Part shown: in pieces, positions 12,464 through 20,479 of the stretch | Layout: each line of letters begins with the position of its first letter | Numbering within the stretch: position 1 is the stretch's first letter | Assembly: GCA_012960035.1 (NCBI GenBank) | Contig: DUBZ01000001.1 | Location: forward strand, 1 to 59,357 | Reading direction: 5' to 3' | Source of the DNA: Myxococcales bacterium | GTDB taxonomy: Bacteria > Myxococcota_A > UBA9160 > UBA4427 | Length of the DNA stretch: 59,357 bases | Notes under the pieces: model-generated | What the model saw: only the letters and a program-made list of their open reading frames with translations | Database searches by the model: none | What the model was told of the DNA's origin: nothing | Position numbers and translations under genes: made by a program

Positions 12464-12925
12464 TCAAGAACTGAGCCCGAATACTTGGTCGTGTTTCTCT
12501 GGCCGCGCTACCCTGCGAGACTGCGCAATCGTGCACCGTTTTATTCCCGAGGATGACGTTCGCGGGCTGTAGCAGGTCTGAACGATGCTTTTGCCGATGT
12601 CCCTCAGATAGTTTTCCACCGCGATGTTATGCGGCTTGTTCCCCCAGTCCTCTCCGATGACAAAGATATCGACGTTCAATTCCTTGCAGGCGGATACGTA
12701 CTCCAATTCGTAATACGGCCGTACGATATTGACGCAGCGTAGTGCTCGCAGCATCTCTATCCGTTGATCAAGAGGGATCACGGGTTTGTTGGGTTTGTAG
12801 GAGTGAACGACGCTGTCAGAAGCGACCCCTACTGCCACCACGTCACCCAACGTGCTGCAATATTCCAGCAGTGCAAGGTGACCCACGTGCAGCAAGTCAA
12901 ATGTGCCGACCGTATAAACATTCAT
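12464..12925 (-). CDS. Cytidylyltransferase-family nucleotidyltransferase
   Basis: A 153-residue protein of the TagD/PCYT (HIGH nucleotidyltransferase) superfamily. It has GTFDLLHVGHLALLEY (HxGH at residues 14-17), LDQRIEMLRAL and a final RTSSSGIKR, matching the family's R-T-x-G-I-S/K box. The length is close to glycerol-3-phosphate cytidylyltransferase (about 130 residues) plus a tail of about 20. The family makes CDP-alcohols or activates other phosphorylated alcohols. It lies 60 bp downstream of a CDP-alcohol phosphotransferase on the same strand, so the pair could make a CDP-activated headgroup and pass it to a lipid or sugar acceptor. The actual substrate (glycerol-P, ethanolamine-P or other) is not decidable. 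Confidence 0.82.
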   Translation of the reverse strand: MNVYTVGTFDLLHVGHLALLEYCSTLGDVVAVGVASDSVVHSYKPNKPVIPLDQRIEMLRALRCVNIVRPYYELEYVSACKELNVDIFVIGEDWGNKPHNIAVENYLRDIGKSIVQTCYSPRTSSSGIKRCTIAQSRRVARPEKHDQVFGLSS

Positions 12926-12985
12926 AATATTTCACTCCAGTATCGATGAGTTTTTAAGTTGCGGGTGTCCGGATCACGCGGGTGT

Positions 12986-13639
12986 TCATAGAAGTTGCCA
13001 GCCATACAGCGCAGTGACTCCGAGTGTGTAAAGGGCAAGGATGCGGACATTGATTGGATTGCCGGAGAGTTTCGGCGTCTTGATCTGCGACACGTTCAAT
13101 GCCGCGAGCCCCAGGCAGCTGACATAGAGAACGACCGAGAAGATCTCCGTCCCCAACGTGCTCTCAAATGCGAACAGGAAGACGAGCAGGATGCTGTTGT
13201 TGTCGAGGGCCAATCCCGTGTATTCCGAACTGCCAGAAAGGCCGAACGTGCTGAAGTAACTCAGGCGAAGCGCAGCCGCGGCGAGCAGAATGAACGCCCC
13301 TGGCAAGAAGGCCGCTTCAAACTTTCCATAGCTCAACAGGAGAACGGCGGGTGTCACCCCGTAGCTGACGATGTCGATTGAGACGTCTAGTTGTGCGCCG
13401 AAGCTCCGGTCGTTTCCTGTCCGTCCCTTCATTCTTCGGGCGATTAGACCATCTGCCCAGTCGAAGGCGACCGCCCAGATCATGCCGATCATCGCTGCGG
13501 AGTAATTGCCCAGCACGCAAAAGTAGATGGCCGAAACCGTGCAACCCAATCCTGTAAGTGAACAGAGATTGGGGATGTCTCTTACATAGGAGAGGATTGT
13601 TGGAGGTGACGCATATTGGTCTTCAGTGTGTGTGGTCAT
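12986..13639 (-). CDS. CDP-alcohol phosphatidyltransferase family membrane enzyme
   Basis: A 217-residue polytopic membrane protein with the CDP-alcohol phosphotransferase signature, DWADGLIARR followed by SFGAQLDVSIDIVS (D-x2-DG-x2-AR...G-x3-D-x3-D). It contains the metal-binding Asp residues and six predicted helices. The short insertion between the AR and G-x3-D parts occurs in phosphatidylserine-synthase-like members. It precedes the cytidylyltransferase gene on the same strand, suggesting a two-gene headgroup pathway. Phosphatidylserine synthase is an alternative reading; the neighbouring cytidylyltransferase argues for a dedicated CDP-alcohol instead. Confidence 0.85.
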   Translation of the reverse strand: MTTHTEDQYASPPTILSYVRDIPNLCSLTGLGCTVSAIYFCVLGNYSAAMIGMIWAVAFDWADGLIARRMKGRTGNDRSFGAQLDVSIDIVSYGVTPAVLLLSYGKFEAAFLPGAFILLAAAALRLSYFSTFGLSGSSEYTGLALDNNSILLVFLFAFESTLGTEIFSVVLYVSCLGLAALNVSQIKTPKLSGNPINVRILALYTLGVTALYGWQLL

Positions 13640-13862
13640 GCGTCTCCATAGCGGTAATGTTCGTGGGGCAAATCATGTCGCTCGCTGCGGCTGATTCGCG
13701 ATTCGGGGCTGCTTGGCAGCGGGTGCAATGTTTGTGGACGCACCGGCGGACGGCGTCCGTAGCGGTCGAATGAAGCGGGTCCAGCGTGTAATCGAAGTGC
13801 TCGAGCGAGGATGCGTTTTATCGCTTGCTCGAATGATTCAGGTCACCGAATTCGTTCGAACC

Positions 13863-14336
13863 TCACGGGTTCGGTGGATCTTCAGCAGGGCGCTTGTTTT
13901 TTGCCGCGCTCTTGAACTCATCGGTAGGCGTCTTCCACTTGGCACTACGCTTCATGAGTTCCATCTGCTCTTGCAATATTGGCAGCGTCCAGCTGTACAT
14001 GCCATCCGAAGACTTGGCTCCAGTTGGCTTGGAGCACATGATCTCGCGACGGCCCCATAGTAAGAAGTAGGGTTTGCCCTCTTGGAGGGCAACTTGCAGT
14101 TCAGCGCTCATGCCTGCTGACGACTCGGAGTGCTCGCCGCAAATGACGATCACTTGGTTGGCTTCGCCGATTGAATTCATTGTCTTTTCGCTACAGAGCA
14201 AATGTGCAGGTGGTCGCTCCGAGCTGCCCACGATTACGAAGCCGGAACTCTGCGTCTTGGATTGCGCGACAATCAACGCATACAGTTCTCGGTCGTGCTC
14301 AAGGTCGTAACTGACAAATACGCGGACATCGCTCAT
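13863..14336 (-). CDS. TIR-like (ThsB/DUF1863-type) domain protein
   Basis: A 157-residue protein read from ATG 14336; a longer frame upstream is shadow. It opens VRVFVSYDLEHDREL, the flavodoxin-like beta1-alpha1 of TIR-like proteins. Later come an isoleucine/valine strand with C/G (QVIVICGEHSESS) and SAELQVALQEGKPYFLLWG, matching the 'G-x-(H/T)-x3-S...E-(I/L)-x2-A...GKP' pattern of the ThsB TIR-like family. The C-terminal 40 residues are Lys-rich and disordered. ThsB proteins are TIR sensors in Thoeris defence; no ThsA partner is visible here. It follows an XRE regulator by 67 bp on the same strand. The fold assignment is moderate to strong; the defence role is inference. Confidence 0.7.
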   Translation of the reverse strand: MSDVRVFVSYDLEHDRELYALIVAQSKTQSSGFVIVGSSERPPAHLLCSEKTMNSIGEANQVIVICGEHSESSAGMSAELQVALQEGKPYFLLWGRREIMCSKPTGAKSSDGMYSWTLPILQEQMELMKRSAKWKTPTDEFKSAAKNKRPAEDPPNP

Positions 14337-14403
14337 GCGAGGCGCTCCACGAACATCCCTTGTGGACCCAGAAACTTTGCTTCGAGACTCACCGACAGAA
14401 ACT

Positions 14404-14793
14404 TCATCTTGGCGTACGCGAGCGAAGGAAGGCCAGATACTTGAGAAGTTCTTCCTCTTCCTCCGCAGTGAGATCGTCAATCGCGAACGCCGCAATTCGC
14501 TTCCGGCGGCCGCCGTCTCGTTTCGGTGGAAGCAGGTATCCGGCCATTTCCATCAACGCTTCGTAAGGCACGACGTAGACCTCCGCCAAGCTCTGAAGCA
14601 CATTGGGTGAGGGCTTCTTGATCTTTCCGTTCTCGAGTTGGCTTAGGTAGGCGTTTGAGACCATCTTGCCGGTGGCTTGTTCGACCGCACGCAACGACAG
14701 CCCTTTGGCGCGGCGGAGATCGGACAACATGCTGGCCAGTTCGTTGGGTTGGCCCGAAAAATCGGGGGATTTTGCTCGTGACGGATTGGGCAT
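14404..14793 (-). CDS. XRE-family helix-turn-helix regulator
   Basis: A 129-residue transcription regulator. Residues about 18-80 form a Cro/C1-type HTH: LASMLSDLRRAKGLSLRAVE, then SNAYLSQLENGKIKKPSPNV and LAEVYVVPYEALM, the standard helices 1-5. An acidic C-terminal helix (TAEEEEELLKYLAFLR) probably mediates dimers. It lies just upstream of the TIR-like gene. Its own promoter region (14794-14954) carries two copies of the palindrome TGCTTGA-N4-TCAAGCA, its likely operators, shared with the divergent Cys-repeat gene. Autoregulation is therefore likely. Confidence 0.9.
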   Translation of the reverse strand: MPNPSRAKSPDFSGQPNELASMLSDLRRAKGLSLRAVEQATGKMVSNAYLSQLENGKIKKPSPNVLQSLAEVYVVPYEALMEMAGYLLPPKRDGGRRKRIAAFAIDDLTAEEEEELLKYLAFLRSRTPR

Positions 14794-14824
14794 CGAGTTC
14801 CATTTCGGCTTCAGGTGCGACCAC

Positions 14825-14842
14825 TGCTTGATAGGTCAAGCA
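14825..14842. promoter_or_regulatory. Palindromic operator copy 1
   Basis: TGCTTGA-TAGG-TCAAGCA: perfect 7-bp arms around a 4-bp spacer, 32 bp upstream of the XRE gene start. It matches copy 2 arm for arm, with 47 bp centre to centre. Likely bound by the adjacent XRE protein (inference). Confidence 0.65.
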
Positions 14843-14857
14843 TGAATAGCCAATGCG

Positions 14858-14871
14858 TGCTATATATAGCA
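14858..14871. promoter_or_regulatory. AT palindrome between the two operators
   Basis: TGCTATATATAGCA is a perfect 14-bp palindrome lying between the two XRE-type palindromes. Its TATATA core could supply -10 elements in both directions for the XRE and Cys-repeat genes. The function is inferred. Confidence 0.4.
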
Positions 14872-14889
14872 TGCTTGATATATCAAGCA
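14872..14889. promoter_or_regulatory. Palindromic operator copy 2
   Basis: TGCTTGATATATCAAGCA is a perfect 18-bp palindrome with the same 7-bp arms as copy 1. It lies 65 bp before the plus-strand Cys-repeat gene, so binding here could repress both directions. Confidence 0.7.
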
Positions 14890-14954
14890 AGGACCTGGGC
14901 GCAGACCGACCGCCGTTCCTGCTCAGTCATCGAACCCGCACCTAAGGAAACCGG

Positions 14955-15713
14955 ATGAACGAGGGTAATCGAGGCGGAAGTCTCGCGGCTAGGATCCTGT
15001 TGTTCTCGATTACATTTATTGCCTTTCCGATCGGTGCAGCGACATCGGGCGAAGTTCCGGGGCATCCAACCAATTCCCATCCGGCAACGTACGGAGACCG
15101 CTGGGAATGCAATCACGGGTACGAGCGTCATCGAGAGGTTTGCGTTGCGGTTAAGATTCCCGCCAATGGTTTCTTAGGTGCGTCCGGGCGCGAATGGGAA
15201 TGTAATCGCCGCTATCGGAAGGCCGGTGATACGTGCATCGAGATCGTGGTACCGAACAACGGGTTTACATATACGAGCAGCGGCGACTGGAAATGCGATC
15301 GCGGGTATCGAAAAGAGGCGGGAGCTTGCGTGGCCGTTTTAGTCCCGAAGAATGCCTACCTCGACTCTTCCGGGACTCACTGGAGCTGTGCTCGGGGCTT
15401 TCGAAAGGAAGTCGAGAAGTGCAACTTGATCGAAATCCCGGCCGGTGGCTATCTATCCTCGTCGGGTAGAGAATTGAATTGTGAGCACGGCTATCGCATC
15501 GCCAATGAGACCTGTGAATCAGTCATGATTCCTATAAACGGCTATCTCGACACCACCGGTCGCGATTGGAGCTGCGAGCGAGGCTATAAGAAGGATCAGG
15601 GTTCGTGTCGAGTTGTCGAGGTTCCGTCAGGCGCCCATCTCGATTACCTCGGAGATCGCTGGGCTTGCGACATCGGGCTGCGCCTCGATGCGATGCTTTG
15701 TGTTCGCGAATGA
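14955..15713 (+). CDS. Secreted tandem Cys-repeat protein
   Basis: A 252-residue exported protein with a signal peptide (about residues 1-29) followed by six full repeats and one half repeat of about 33 residues. The consensus is W-x-C-x2-G-(Y/F)-(R/K)-x6-C-x2-(I/V)-x-(I/V)-P-x-(N/G)-(G/A)-(Y/F)-L-x-(S/T)-(S/T)-G. Each repeat carries two Cys ten residues apart, which fits one disulfide per repeat. The ATG at 14955 has a good AAGGA site. I know similar uncharacterised repeats from other proteobacteria but no function. It is divergent from the XRE/TIR-like pair and shares their palindrome-bearing promoter region. Confidence 0.82.
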   Translation: MNEGNRGGSLAARILLFSITFIAFPIGAATSGEVPGHPTNSHPATYGDRWECNHGYERHREVCVAVKIPANGFLGASGREWECNRRYRKAGDTCIEIVVPNNGFTYTSSGDWKCDRGYRKEAGACVAVLVPKNAYLDSSGTHWSCARGFRKEVEKCNLIEIPAGGYLSSSGRELNCEHGYRIANETCESVMIPINGYLDTTGRDWSCERGYKKDQGSCRVVEVPSGAHLDYLGDRWACDIGLRLDAMLCVRE

Positions 15714-15891
15714 ATAACGCGTGACGCACGATCCTGAGGTTCTTTACAGGCCAAGGTGATACGGCGCCCGCGGCACCCAAACCGAATCGCGACGTGTTCT
15801 TCGCAATCGCCTCGCCAGGCTGCCGGCGATTCAAGTCGGTGACGGGCGGTGAGTCGATTTGATTGGGTGTGATGAAATCTGTCGTCGAGGC

Positions 15892-17076
15892 TCAGCGTCT
15901 CGTCAACGTAACCGGCAACGCATTCGGCCCATTGGCCCAGAAAACCGGCACCTTCTCCCGCACGAAGTCGGGGGCAAGTTTCATCTTTCCAACCTTCTCG
16001 AGAAATACTTCGATTGCGATCTTCGCTTCCATCCGGGCCAGTACTGAGCCGGGGCAGACGTGCGGGCCCCCGCCAAAGGCGACGTGATGGTTGGGGTTTG
16101 GGCGGTCGAGACGGAAGGAATTTGGATCTTCGTAGTGAGACTCGTCTCGGTTTGCTGACGCGATCCCGTACGCGACCTTTTCGCCAGCGCGTATTGGGAT
16201 GCCGTGGATCTCAGTGTCTCGGATGCAGTCGCGCAGTAATACGGCGGTCGGCGGGTCAATTCGCAACGACTCTTCTACCGCGACTTCGATGAGCTCGGGG
16301 TTGTCTTGAAGTTGTCGGAAGATCTCCGGGCGTTGGCCCATGGTGACCAGCAGATTGCCGATGAGATTGCGTGTGGTTTCGTTACCCGCGACAAGTAGAA
16401 AGACCATGAGGGTGCGAACTTCAGTGTCGGTCAATCGTTGACCCTCCACATCTGTGGTGAGGAGCCGAGTCACGAAATCGTTTGGCGGGTTTTCGGCGCC
16501 GCGTCGCTCTGCAATCTGTCGATCGACATAGGTCGCAAATTCTGGATGCGCACCCGCGAAGCCTTCGCCTCGTTCGGTGCGATTCTTGGTCGGGTAATCG
16601 CCCTGCACAACGTCTCCGGACCACTGGCCCCAAAGATGGAAGTCTTCGGTCGGAACTCCCAGAAGCGTTGCGATCACTGAGGTGGGGAGCGGCATGACGA
16701 ACTCGTTCATGAGCTCGCCTCCGCCTTTTGCGAGTACGCGCTCGAGCAGGGTGTGGGAGGTTTCGAGGGCGAAGGATTCGACATTCCCCAACCGGTGAGC
16801 CGCGATGGCCGAGTTTACGATGCGGCGAATCTTGCCGTGGCGCGGTTCTTCGATTTCGCTGATGAGCTGTTCCTCTTCGGGAACCACGACACCCGGGTCT
16901 CGAAAGCTTGATTTAAAACTCTCGATGTCCTTGGTGGCCGCGAGTACGTCGTCGAACAACGAAAAGAACCACACCCCGGTGCCTGTGCGCCAAACGGGAG
17001 CCTCAACCCGCAGTCGCGCGAACAGTTCGTAAGGAATCCCTGCGCGGGTATCGAGTGGGTCGCCAAAGTCGGTCAT
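15892..17076 (-). CDS. Cytochrome P450 (operon end)
   Basis: A soluble bacterial class I P450 of about 394 residues. Visible motifs are the I-helix LLVAGNETTRN (oxygen-activating Thr pair), the K-helix EESLR and the haem-binding FGGGPHVCPG with the Cys ligand at about residue 341. ATG 17076 is preferred over ATG 17091 because AGGA precedes it at a normal distance; the two starts differ by five residues. It is the last gene of the nine-gene operon, 52 bp (37 bp from the longer start) after the second amidohydrolase. No ferredoxin or reductase gene is adjacent, so electron donors must come from elsewhere. The substrate is unknown. Confidence 0.93.
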   Translation of the reverse strand: MTDFGDPLDTRAGIPYELFARLRVEAPVWRTGTGVWFFSLFDDVLAATKDIESFKSSFRDPGVVVPEEEQLISEIEEPRHGKIRRIVNSAIAAHRLGNVESFALETSHTLLERVLAKGGGELMNEFVMPLPTSVIATLLGVPTEDFHLWGQWSGDVVQGDYPTKNRTERGEGFAGAHPEFATYVDRQIAERRGAENPPNDFVTRLLTTDVEGQRLTDTEVRTLMVFLLVAGNETTRNLIGNLLVTMGQRPEIFRQLQDNPELIEVAVEESLRIDPPTAVLLRDCIRDTEIHGIPIRAGEKVAYGIASANRDESHYEDPNSFRLDRPNPNHHVAFGGGPHVCPGSVLARMEAKIAIEVFLEKVGKMKLAPDFVREKVPVFWANGPNALPVTLTRR

Positions 17077-17128
17077 TTCAAGTTTCCTCATTCACACGGG
17101 TGTTGGATTCAAGTCAACCGGCTGCGCT

Positions 17129-17962
17129 TTACGCAAGAGAAGGCCAAAGGCTCTTTGCCGTACCCGCGAAACACCATGTCTGGTCTTCGGATGATAGGCA
17201 CGAAAAGGCATCCTTCGCGAGCGCCACAAGCTCGTCATATGTGCGGTCATGGGTTTGGCAGAAATCGGAGCCCCACATTACGTGATCGGCGCCGAACTCG
17301 GACACAAGTTTTTGGATGAATTGACTCGGCTCCGCGTCGTCTTGAGAAGCCGCATCGATGACGATTGAAGAAACCTTGCAGTACAGATTGCCAAGGGTCG
17401 CCAACTCAAAGAGAGGGGACGCCGCGTCAAATGGCGGACCGTCGAGAGCCGGAAAGCCACAATGATCGAGCGAGACCCGCGTAGTTGGAAAACGCTCCAA
17501 GACCCGACGAAGTTGGGGGAGTTGGTGCCCAAAGATTGTAACGATGACATGCACACCGAGTTCCGCGGCTCTTTCCCATACCGGGTAGGTGCGTTCGTCG
17601 TCGAGCCACGAGTCTCCCCTAGCCGAGAGAGCGAAGAGTCGAATTCCCTGCATTTTCCGCTTGACCGCCCAGTGCTCCAGCATGCCAAGCGGATTATCGG
17701 CTTCCATGTCGATGCAACATGCACTGGCAAAGCGCTCCGGCGTCTTTGCCGCGCTGTCCGCGGTGTATGAATTGTCATAGGTGTAGGCGCCGATGGGTTG
17801 CACGAGCACAGCCTTCGACACACCCGTGGCGTCCATGCACGCCAAGAACTCAACGTCCGTGTGAGGCGATTGTTTATACCACTCGCCTGAAAGATTTCGC
17901 GGGTTGAGCGGATAGCGGTCGTGATCACTCGACACGATGTGAGTGTGGGTGTCGATGATCAC
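17129..17962 (-). CDS. Amidohydrolase-2 family metal-dependent hydrolase
   Basis: A TIM-barrel hydrolase of about 277 residues. The start is taken as GTG 17962 (VIIDTHTHIV) because it overlaps the cupin stop by 4 bp (GTGA) and places the HxH metal motif at residues 6 and 8, normal for the family. An upstream TTG at 17989 is less likely. Later ligand regions are SLDHCGFP and the final WGSDFCQTH Asp loop. Family members hydrolyse lactones or amides, or decarboxylate cyclic acids such as 2-pyrone-4,6-dicarboxylate. The substrate here is unknown. Coupled to the cupin and followed by the P450. Confidence 0.88.
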   Translation of the reverse strand: MIIDTHTHIVSSDHDRYPLNPRNLSGEWYKQSPHTDVEFLACMDATGVSKAVLVQPIGAYTYDNSYTADSAAKTPERFASACCIDMEADNPLGMLEHWAVKRKMQGIRLFALSARGDSWLDDERTYPVWERAAELGVHVIVTIFGHQLPQLRRVLERFPTTRVSLDHCGFPALDGPPFDAASPLFELATLGNLYCKVSSIVIDAASQDDAEPSQFIQKLVSEFGADHVMWGSDFCQTHDRTYDELVALAKDAFSCLSSEDQTWCFAGTAKSLWPSLA

Positions 17963-18438
17963 GGGTTGGTCCGCGTGTCTTCGAGCCAATCGGGAAGTTC
18001 GATCGGCGGGTTTGGTAGTTGTACAGCGCCGCGTTCCTTAAGCAATGTCTTGAAGGCTCCTGGGTCTGCCGCCCACGAGCGCGGATCGCCCATCATGATT
18101 TCGAAGAGCTCGACGCCTTCTGGCCCTGCGATAAACGGACCGAACGATGCGCCGTGCTCAAGGGTAATGTGCATGCCTTTGGTGCACCGAACGTCGCCGC
18201 ACATCATTTCTCCTTCGAGGACGAAGAGAATGTGATCGCTGTTGTGGCCATGCTTGTGGACCATCATGCCGGGGTCCCACTTTGCGTAGAGGCAAAGCAA
18301 GTCCTCCGTAAACTCGAGCCATTTTTCTCGAATGGATACACGCCGATCGTCATGCTGTTGCGCACGCACTTCTTGCCACGTTTCATCGTCGGCGTGGCGA
18401 AACTTGACTTGGGGGTTGTCTCGCTTCGGGGAATTCAT
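17959..18438 (-). CDS. Cupin-domain protein
   Basis: A 159-residue single-cupin protein, read from ATG 18438, whose A overlaps the LLM gene stop (ATGA). The cupin motif GMMVHKHGHNSDHILFVLEG supplies His residues for a metal site, with a second beta-strand motif around GMHITLEHGASFGPF. It may be a small dioxygenase, isomerase or sensory cupin; motif 2 looks incomplete, so enzymatic activity is uncertain. Its tight coupling between two hydrolase-type genes suggests it acts in the same pathway. Confidence 0.85.
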   Translation of the reverse strand: MNSPKRDNPQVKFRHADDETWQEVRAQQHDDRRVSIREKWLEFTEDLLCLYAKWDPGMMVHKHGHNSDHILFVLEGEMMCGDVRCTKGMHITLEHGASFGPFIAGPEGVELFEIMMGDPRSWAADPGAFKTLLKERGAVQLPNPPIELPDWLEDTRTNP

Positions 18439-19346
18439 GCGATGATCTCCTTTCCAAATGTAAGGATGCTCTCGAGATACGATTTCGGGTCTAAGCCTGG
18501 CAGCCCAAGGCTGAGCCATGTGACCCCTGCTGCTTCAAGGGCGCTCACCTGCTCGCGGAACGCAGAAGCGATTATGGGCTGTTGCGAATTCATGCCGTGG
18601 CCGAAGGGCACGAAGTTGACGTCGACGACGTCCTCTCTTCCGGTTGCGCGCGCAAGTTCGTGATACTGACGGATCTTCTCCGCGAGGTCGTCGATGGTTT
18701 CGATCGCGGACGTTCGCACCCGGCCCGCGTGGCTACGGGGCAAAGGGAAGGGGCTCCAGCCCTGCCCAAGCTCTGCCGCGCGACGAATCGCTCGAGGGCT
18801 ATTGCCTCCGATCCAGAGCGGCGGATGTGGATGTTGAAACGGGGCGGGGAGGGCTGTGTTGTGTTGGGCATCAAAGGCCATCCCTTTGGCGGTGACCGAT
18901 GATCCCGACCACGCCTGCTTCATCGTTGCGATGGCCTCGTCGGTCAGCTCGTTTCGGTTCGCAAAATCAGCGCCGAGGGCTTCGTACTCGTCTTCCATGT
19001 AACCCGCACCGACGCCCATAATGACGCGACCTTCGGAAACCACGTCGAGGCTCGCAATGGATTTCGCCGTGAGGAACGGATTGCGATAGGGCAACACGAT
19101 CAGGTTCGTGTGAAGCCGCAAGGTTTTGGTGGCTGCGGCGGCTGCGGTGAGGGCGACGAATGGATCGAGACTGTGATGCCCTCCGCCACGCAACCACTCG
19201 TTACCGGGAATCGGATGCTCGGTGACATAACACGCGTCATAGCCCGCGTCTTCGATCGCCCGCGCGACTTCGGCGATTCGATCGAGCCGTAAGAAGTCGT
19301 CGCTGCGTTCGACACGATCGGTCGGGAGCTGAAGTGAATACTTCAC
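18435..19346 (-). CDS. LLM-class F420-dependent-type oxidoreductase
   Basis: A luciferase-like TIM-barrel protein of about 303 residues. GTG 19346 (VKYSLQLPTDR) is chosen because it overlaps the preceding stop by 4 bp (GTGA). A longer frame upstream is Arg-rich shadow. Typical LLM features are present: an N-terminal beta1 strand, AEDAGYDACYVTEH-like region, TNLIVLPYRNPF, SEGRVIMGVGAGY and PHPPLWIGGNSPRAI. These enzymes use F420H2 or FMNH2 for reductions or mono-oxygenations. Whether F420 is made by this organism cannot be judged here. Fifth oxidoreductase or hydrolase of the operon. Confidence 0.92.
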   Translation of the reverse strand: MKYSLQLPTDRVERSDDFLRLDRIAEVARAIEDAGYDACYVTEHPIPGNEWLRGGGHHSLDPFVALTAAAAATKTLRLHTNLIVLPYRNPFLTAKSIASLDVVSEGRVIMGVGAGYMEDEYEALGADFANRNELTDEAIATMKQAWSGSSVTAKGMAFDAQHNTALPAPFQHPHPPLWIGGNSPRAIRRAAELGQGWSPFPLPRSHAGRVRTSAIETIDDLAEKIRQYHELARATGREDVVDVNFVPFGHGMNSQQPIIASAFREQVSALEAAGVTWLSLGLPGLDPKSYLESILTFGKEIIA

Positions 19347-20446
19347 TCGGGAATCGCCAGCCCGTAGAGTTTGGCGGCGTTGCGCGAAAAGAGGTTGTCC
19401 TTGATGCCTTCGTCGATATCGCTTCGTGCTTCTAAGATTTTTACTGAATCTGGAAACGCACAGTCGAAGTGACAGTAGTCGGACGAGTAACAAATGATGT
19501 CATCGGCGACGCTGCTGAACACATAGGGCGTCATTTTTTCGTCGGGTTCGGTCGTTAAGTGACATCGCCCCAAGAAGTACTCCGAGGGCGGGCGGTCAAT
19601 GATCGGCGCTTGCTCGGGCATCATTTCCCAGTGTTCATCGAGGCGCTCAAGCCAGAACGGGAGCCAGCCCACCCCGGCTTCGAGGAAGCCAACCCGAAGC
19701 TCCGGGAAGCGGTGAAGGATCCCGCCGACGGTAAAATTGAACACCGCCTGCATGGCACCCACCGGATGCGTTATTGCGTGTATTCCCAACCGAGTGTCGA
19801 AGCGATCGATGATAAAAGGCGTCTGGCCAGGCGCTTGGCCACCACCGTGGGTGCACACTGCGACCCCCAAACGTTGGGCGGTTTCCCAAACCACATCGAA
19901 GCTTTCGTCGTCGAGGTTCTTGTCGCGAACATGCGTCGCGGTCACCATCCCGACGAACCCGTGCTGGCTTACGCAGCGTTCGAGCTCTTCGGCGGCCAGC
20001 TTGGGTTCGATCATCGGGAGCTTCGCAACGAGCTTGATGCGGTCGGGGGCGTAGCTCGCGTATTCTGCTCGCGCGTCGTTCATGGTGGCGCAGAGTGCCG
20101 CGGCGAAATCGCGATCCCCCATCGCCCATTCTTCTCCAGCACCAGGCGGGAACAACACGGCCACGTCGATCCCTTCGAGATCCATATCGACGAGGCGTTT
20201 CTCCGGGTCGAACATCCCCGGTTGCATGGGTGTACCGAATTCGAGGTCGTCCTCTGCCGGCGCCACGTCTGACGCGGCATCCGAAACCCGCATGCCCCCG
20301 CCGGGCACGTCGCTGTACTTGGCTCGAATCGACGCGATATATTCGAGCATCAAGCTCTTGTGTTTTGCGGGGATTCGCCGTCGCCACCCCAGTGGTTCGC
20401 CGCCGTGGCCATCTGCGTCGATCACATAACGACCGAACTGTCCCAT
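19343..20446 (-). CDS. Amidohydrolase-2 family protein (ACMSD-like)
   Basis: A 367-residue TIM-barrel metallohydrolase. It has an opening VIDADGHGGEP in place of the usual D-x-H-x-H, so one metal ligand position differs. Further motifs are CTHGGGQ, THPVGAMQAV, FPELRVGFLEAGVGWLP and the final SSDYCHFD. This arrangement matches the amidohydrolase-2 subgroup often found beside steroid or aromatic degradation genes. AAGGAG precedes ATG 20446. It lies 33 bp after the selenoprotein stop and overlaps the LLM gene. Substrate unknown. Confidence 0.9.
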   Translation of the reverse strand: MGQFGRYVIDADGHGGEPLGWRRRIPAKHKSLMLEYIASIRAKYSDVPGGGMRVSDAASDVAPAEDDLEFGTPMQPGMFDPEKRLVDMDLEGIDVAVLFPPGAGEEWAMGDRDFAAALCATMNDARAEYASYAPDRIKLVAKLPMIEPKLAAEELERCVSQHGFVGMVTATHVRDKNLDDESFDVVWETAQRLGVAVCTHGGGQAPGQTPFIIDRFDTRLGIHAITHPVGAMQAVFNFTVGGILHRFPELRVGFLEAGVGWLPFWLERLDEHWEMMPEQAPIIDRPPSEYFLGRCHLTTEPDEKMTPYVFSSVADDIICYSSDYCHFDCAFPDSVKILEARSDIDEGIKDNLFSRNAAKLYGLAIPE

Positions 20447-20479
20447 CTCTTCTCTCCTTGGCTCGTTTTGAACTCGGTA

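Noticed and set aside
15100..15713. CRISPR-like or DNA tandem repeat
   Set aside because: The periodicity is in protein sequence only; DNA repeats are divergent, as expected of an old repeat protein.
19559..20387. Two long alternative frames (237 and 246 codons)
   Set aside because: Shadow frames of the amidohydrolase-2 gene; no motifs.
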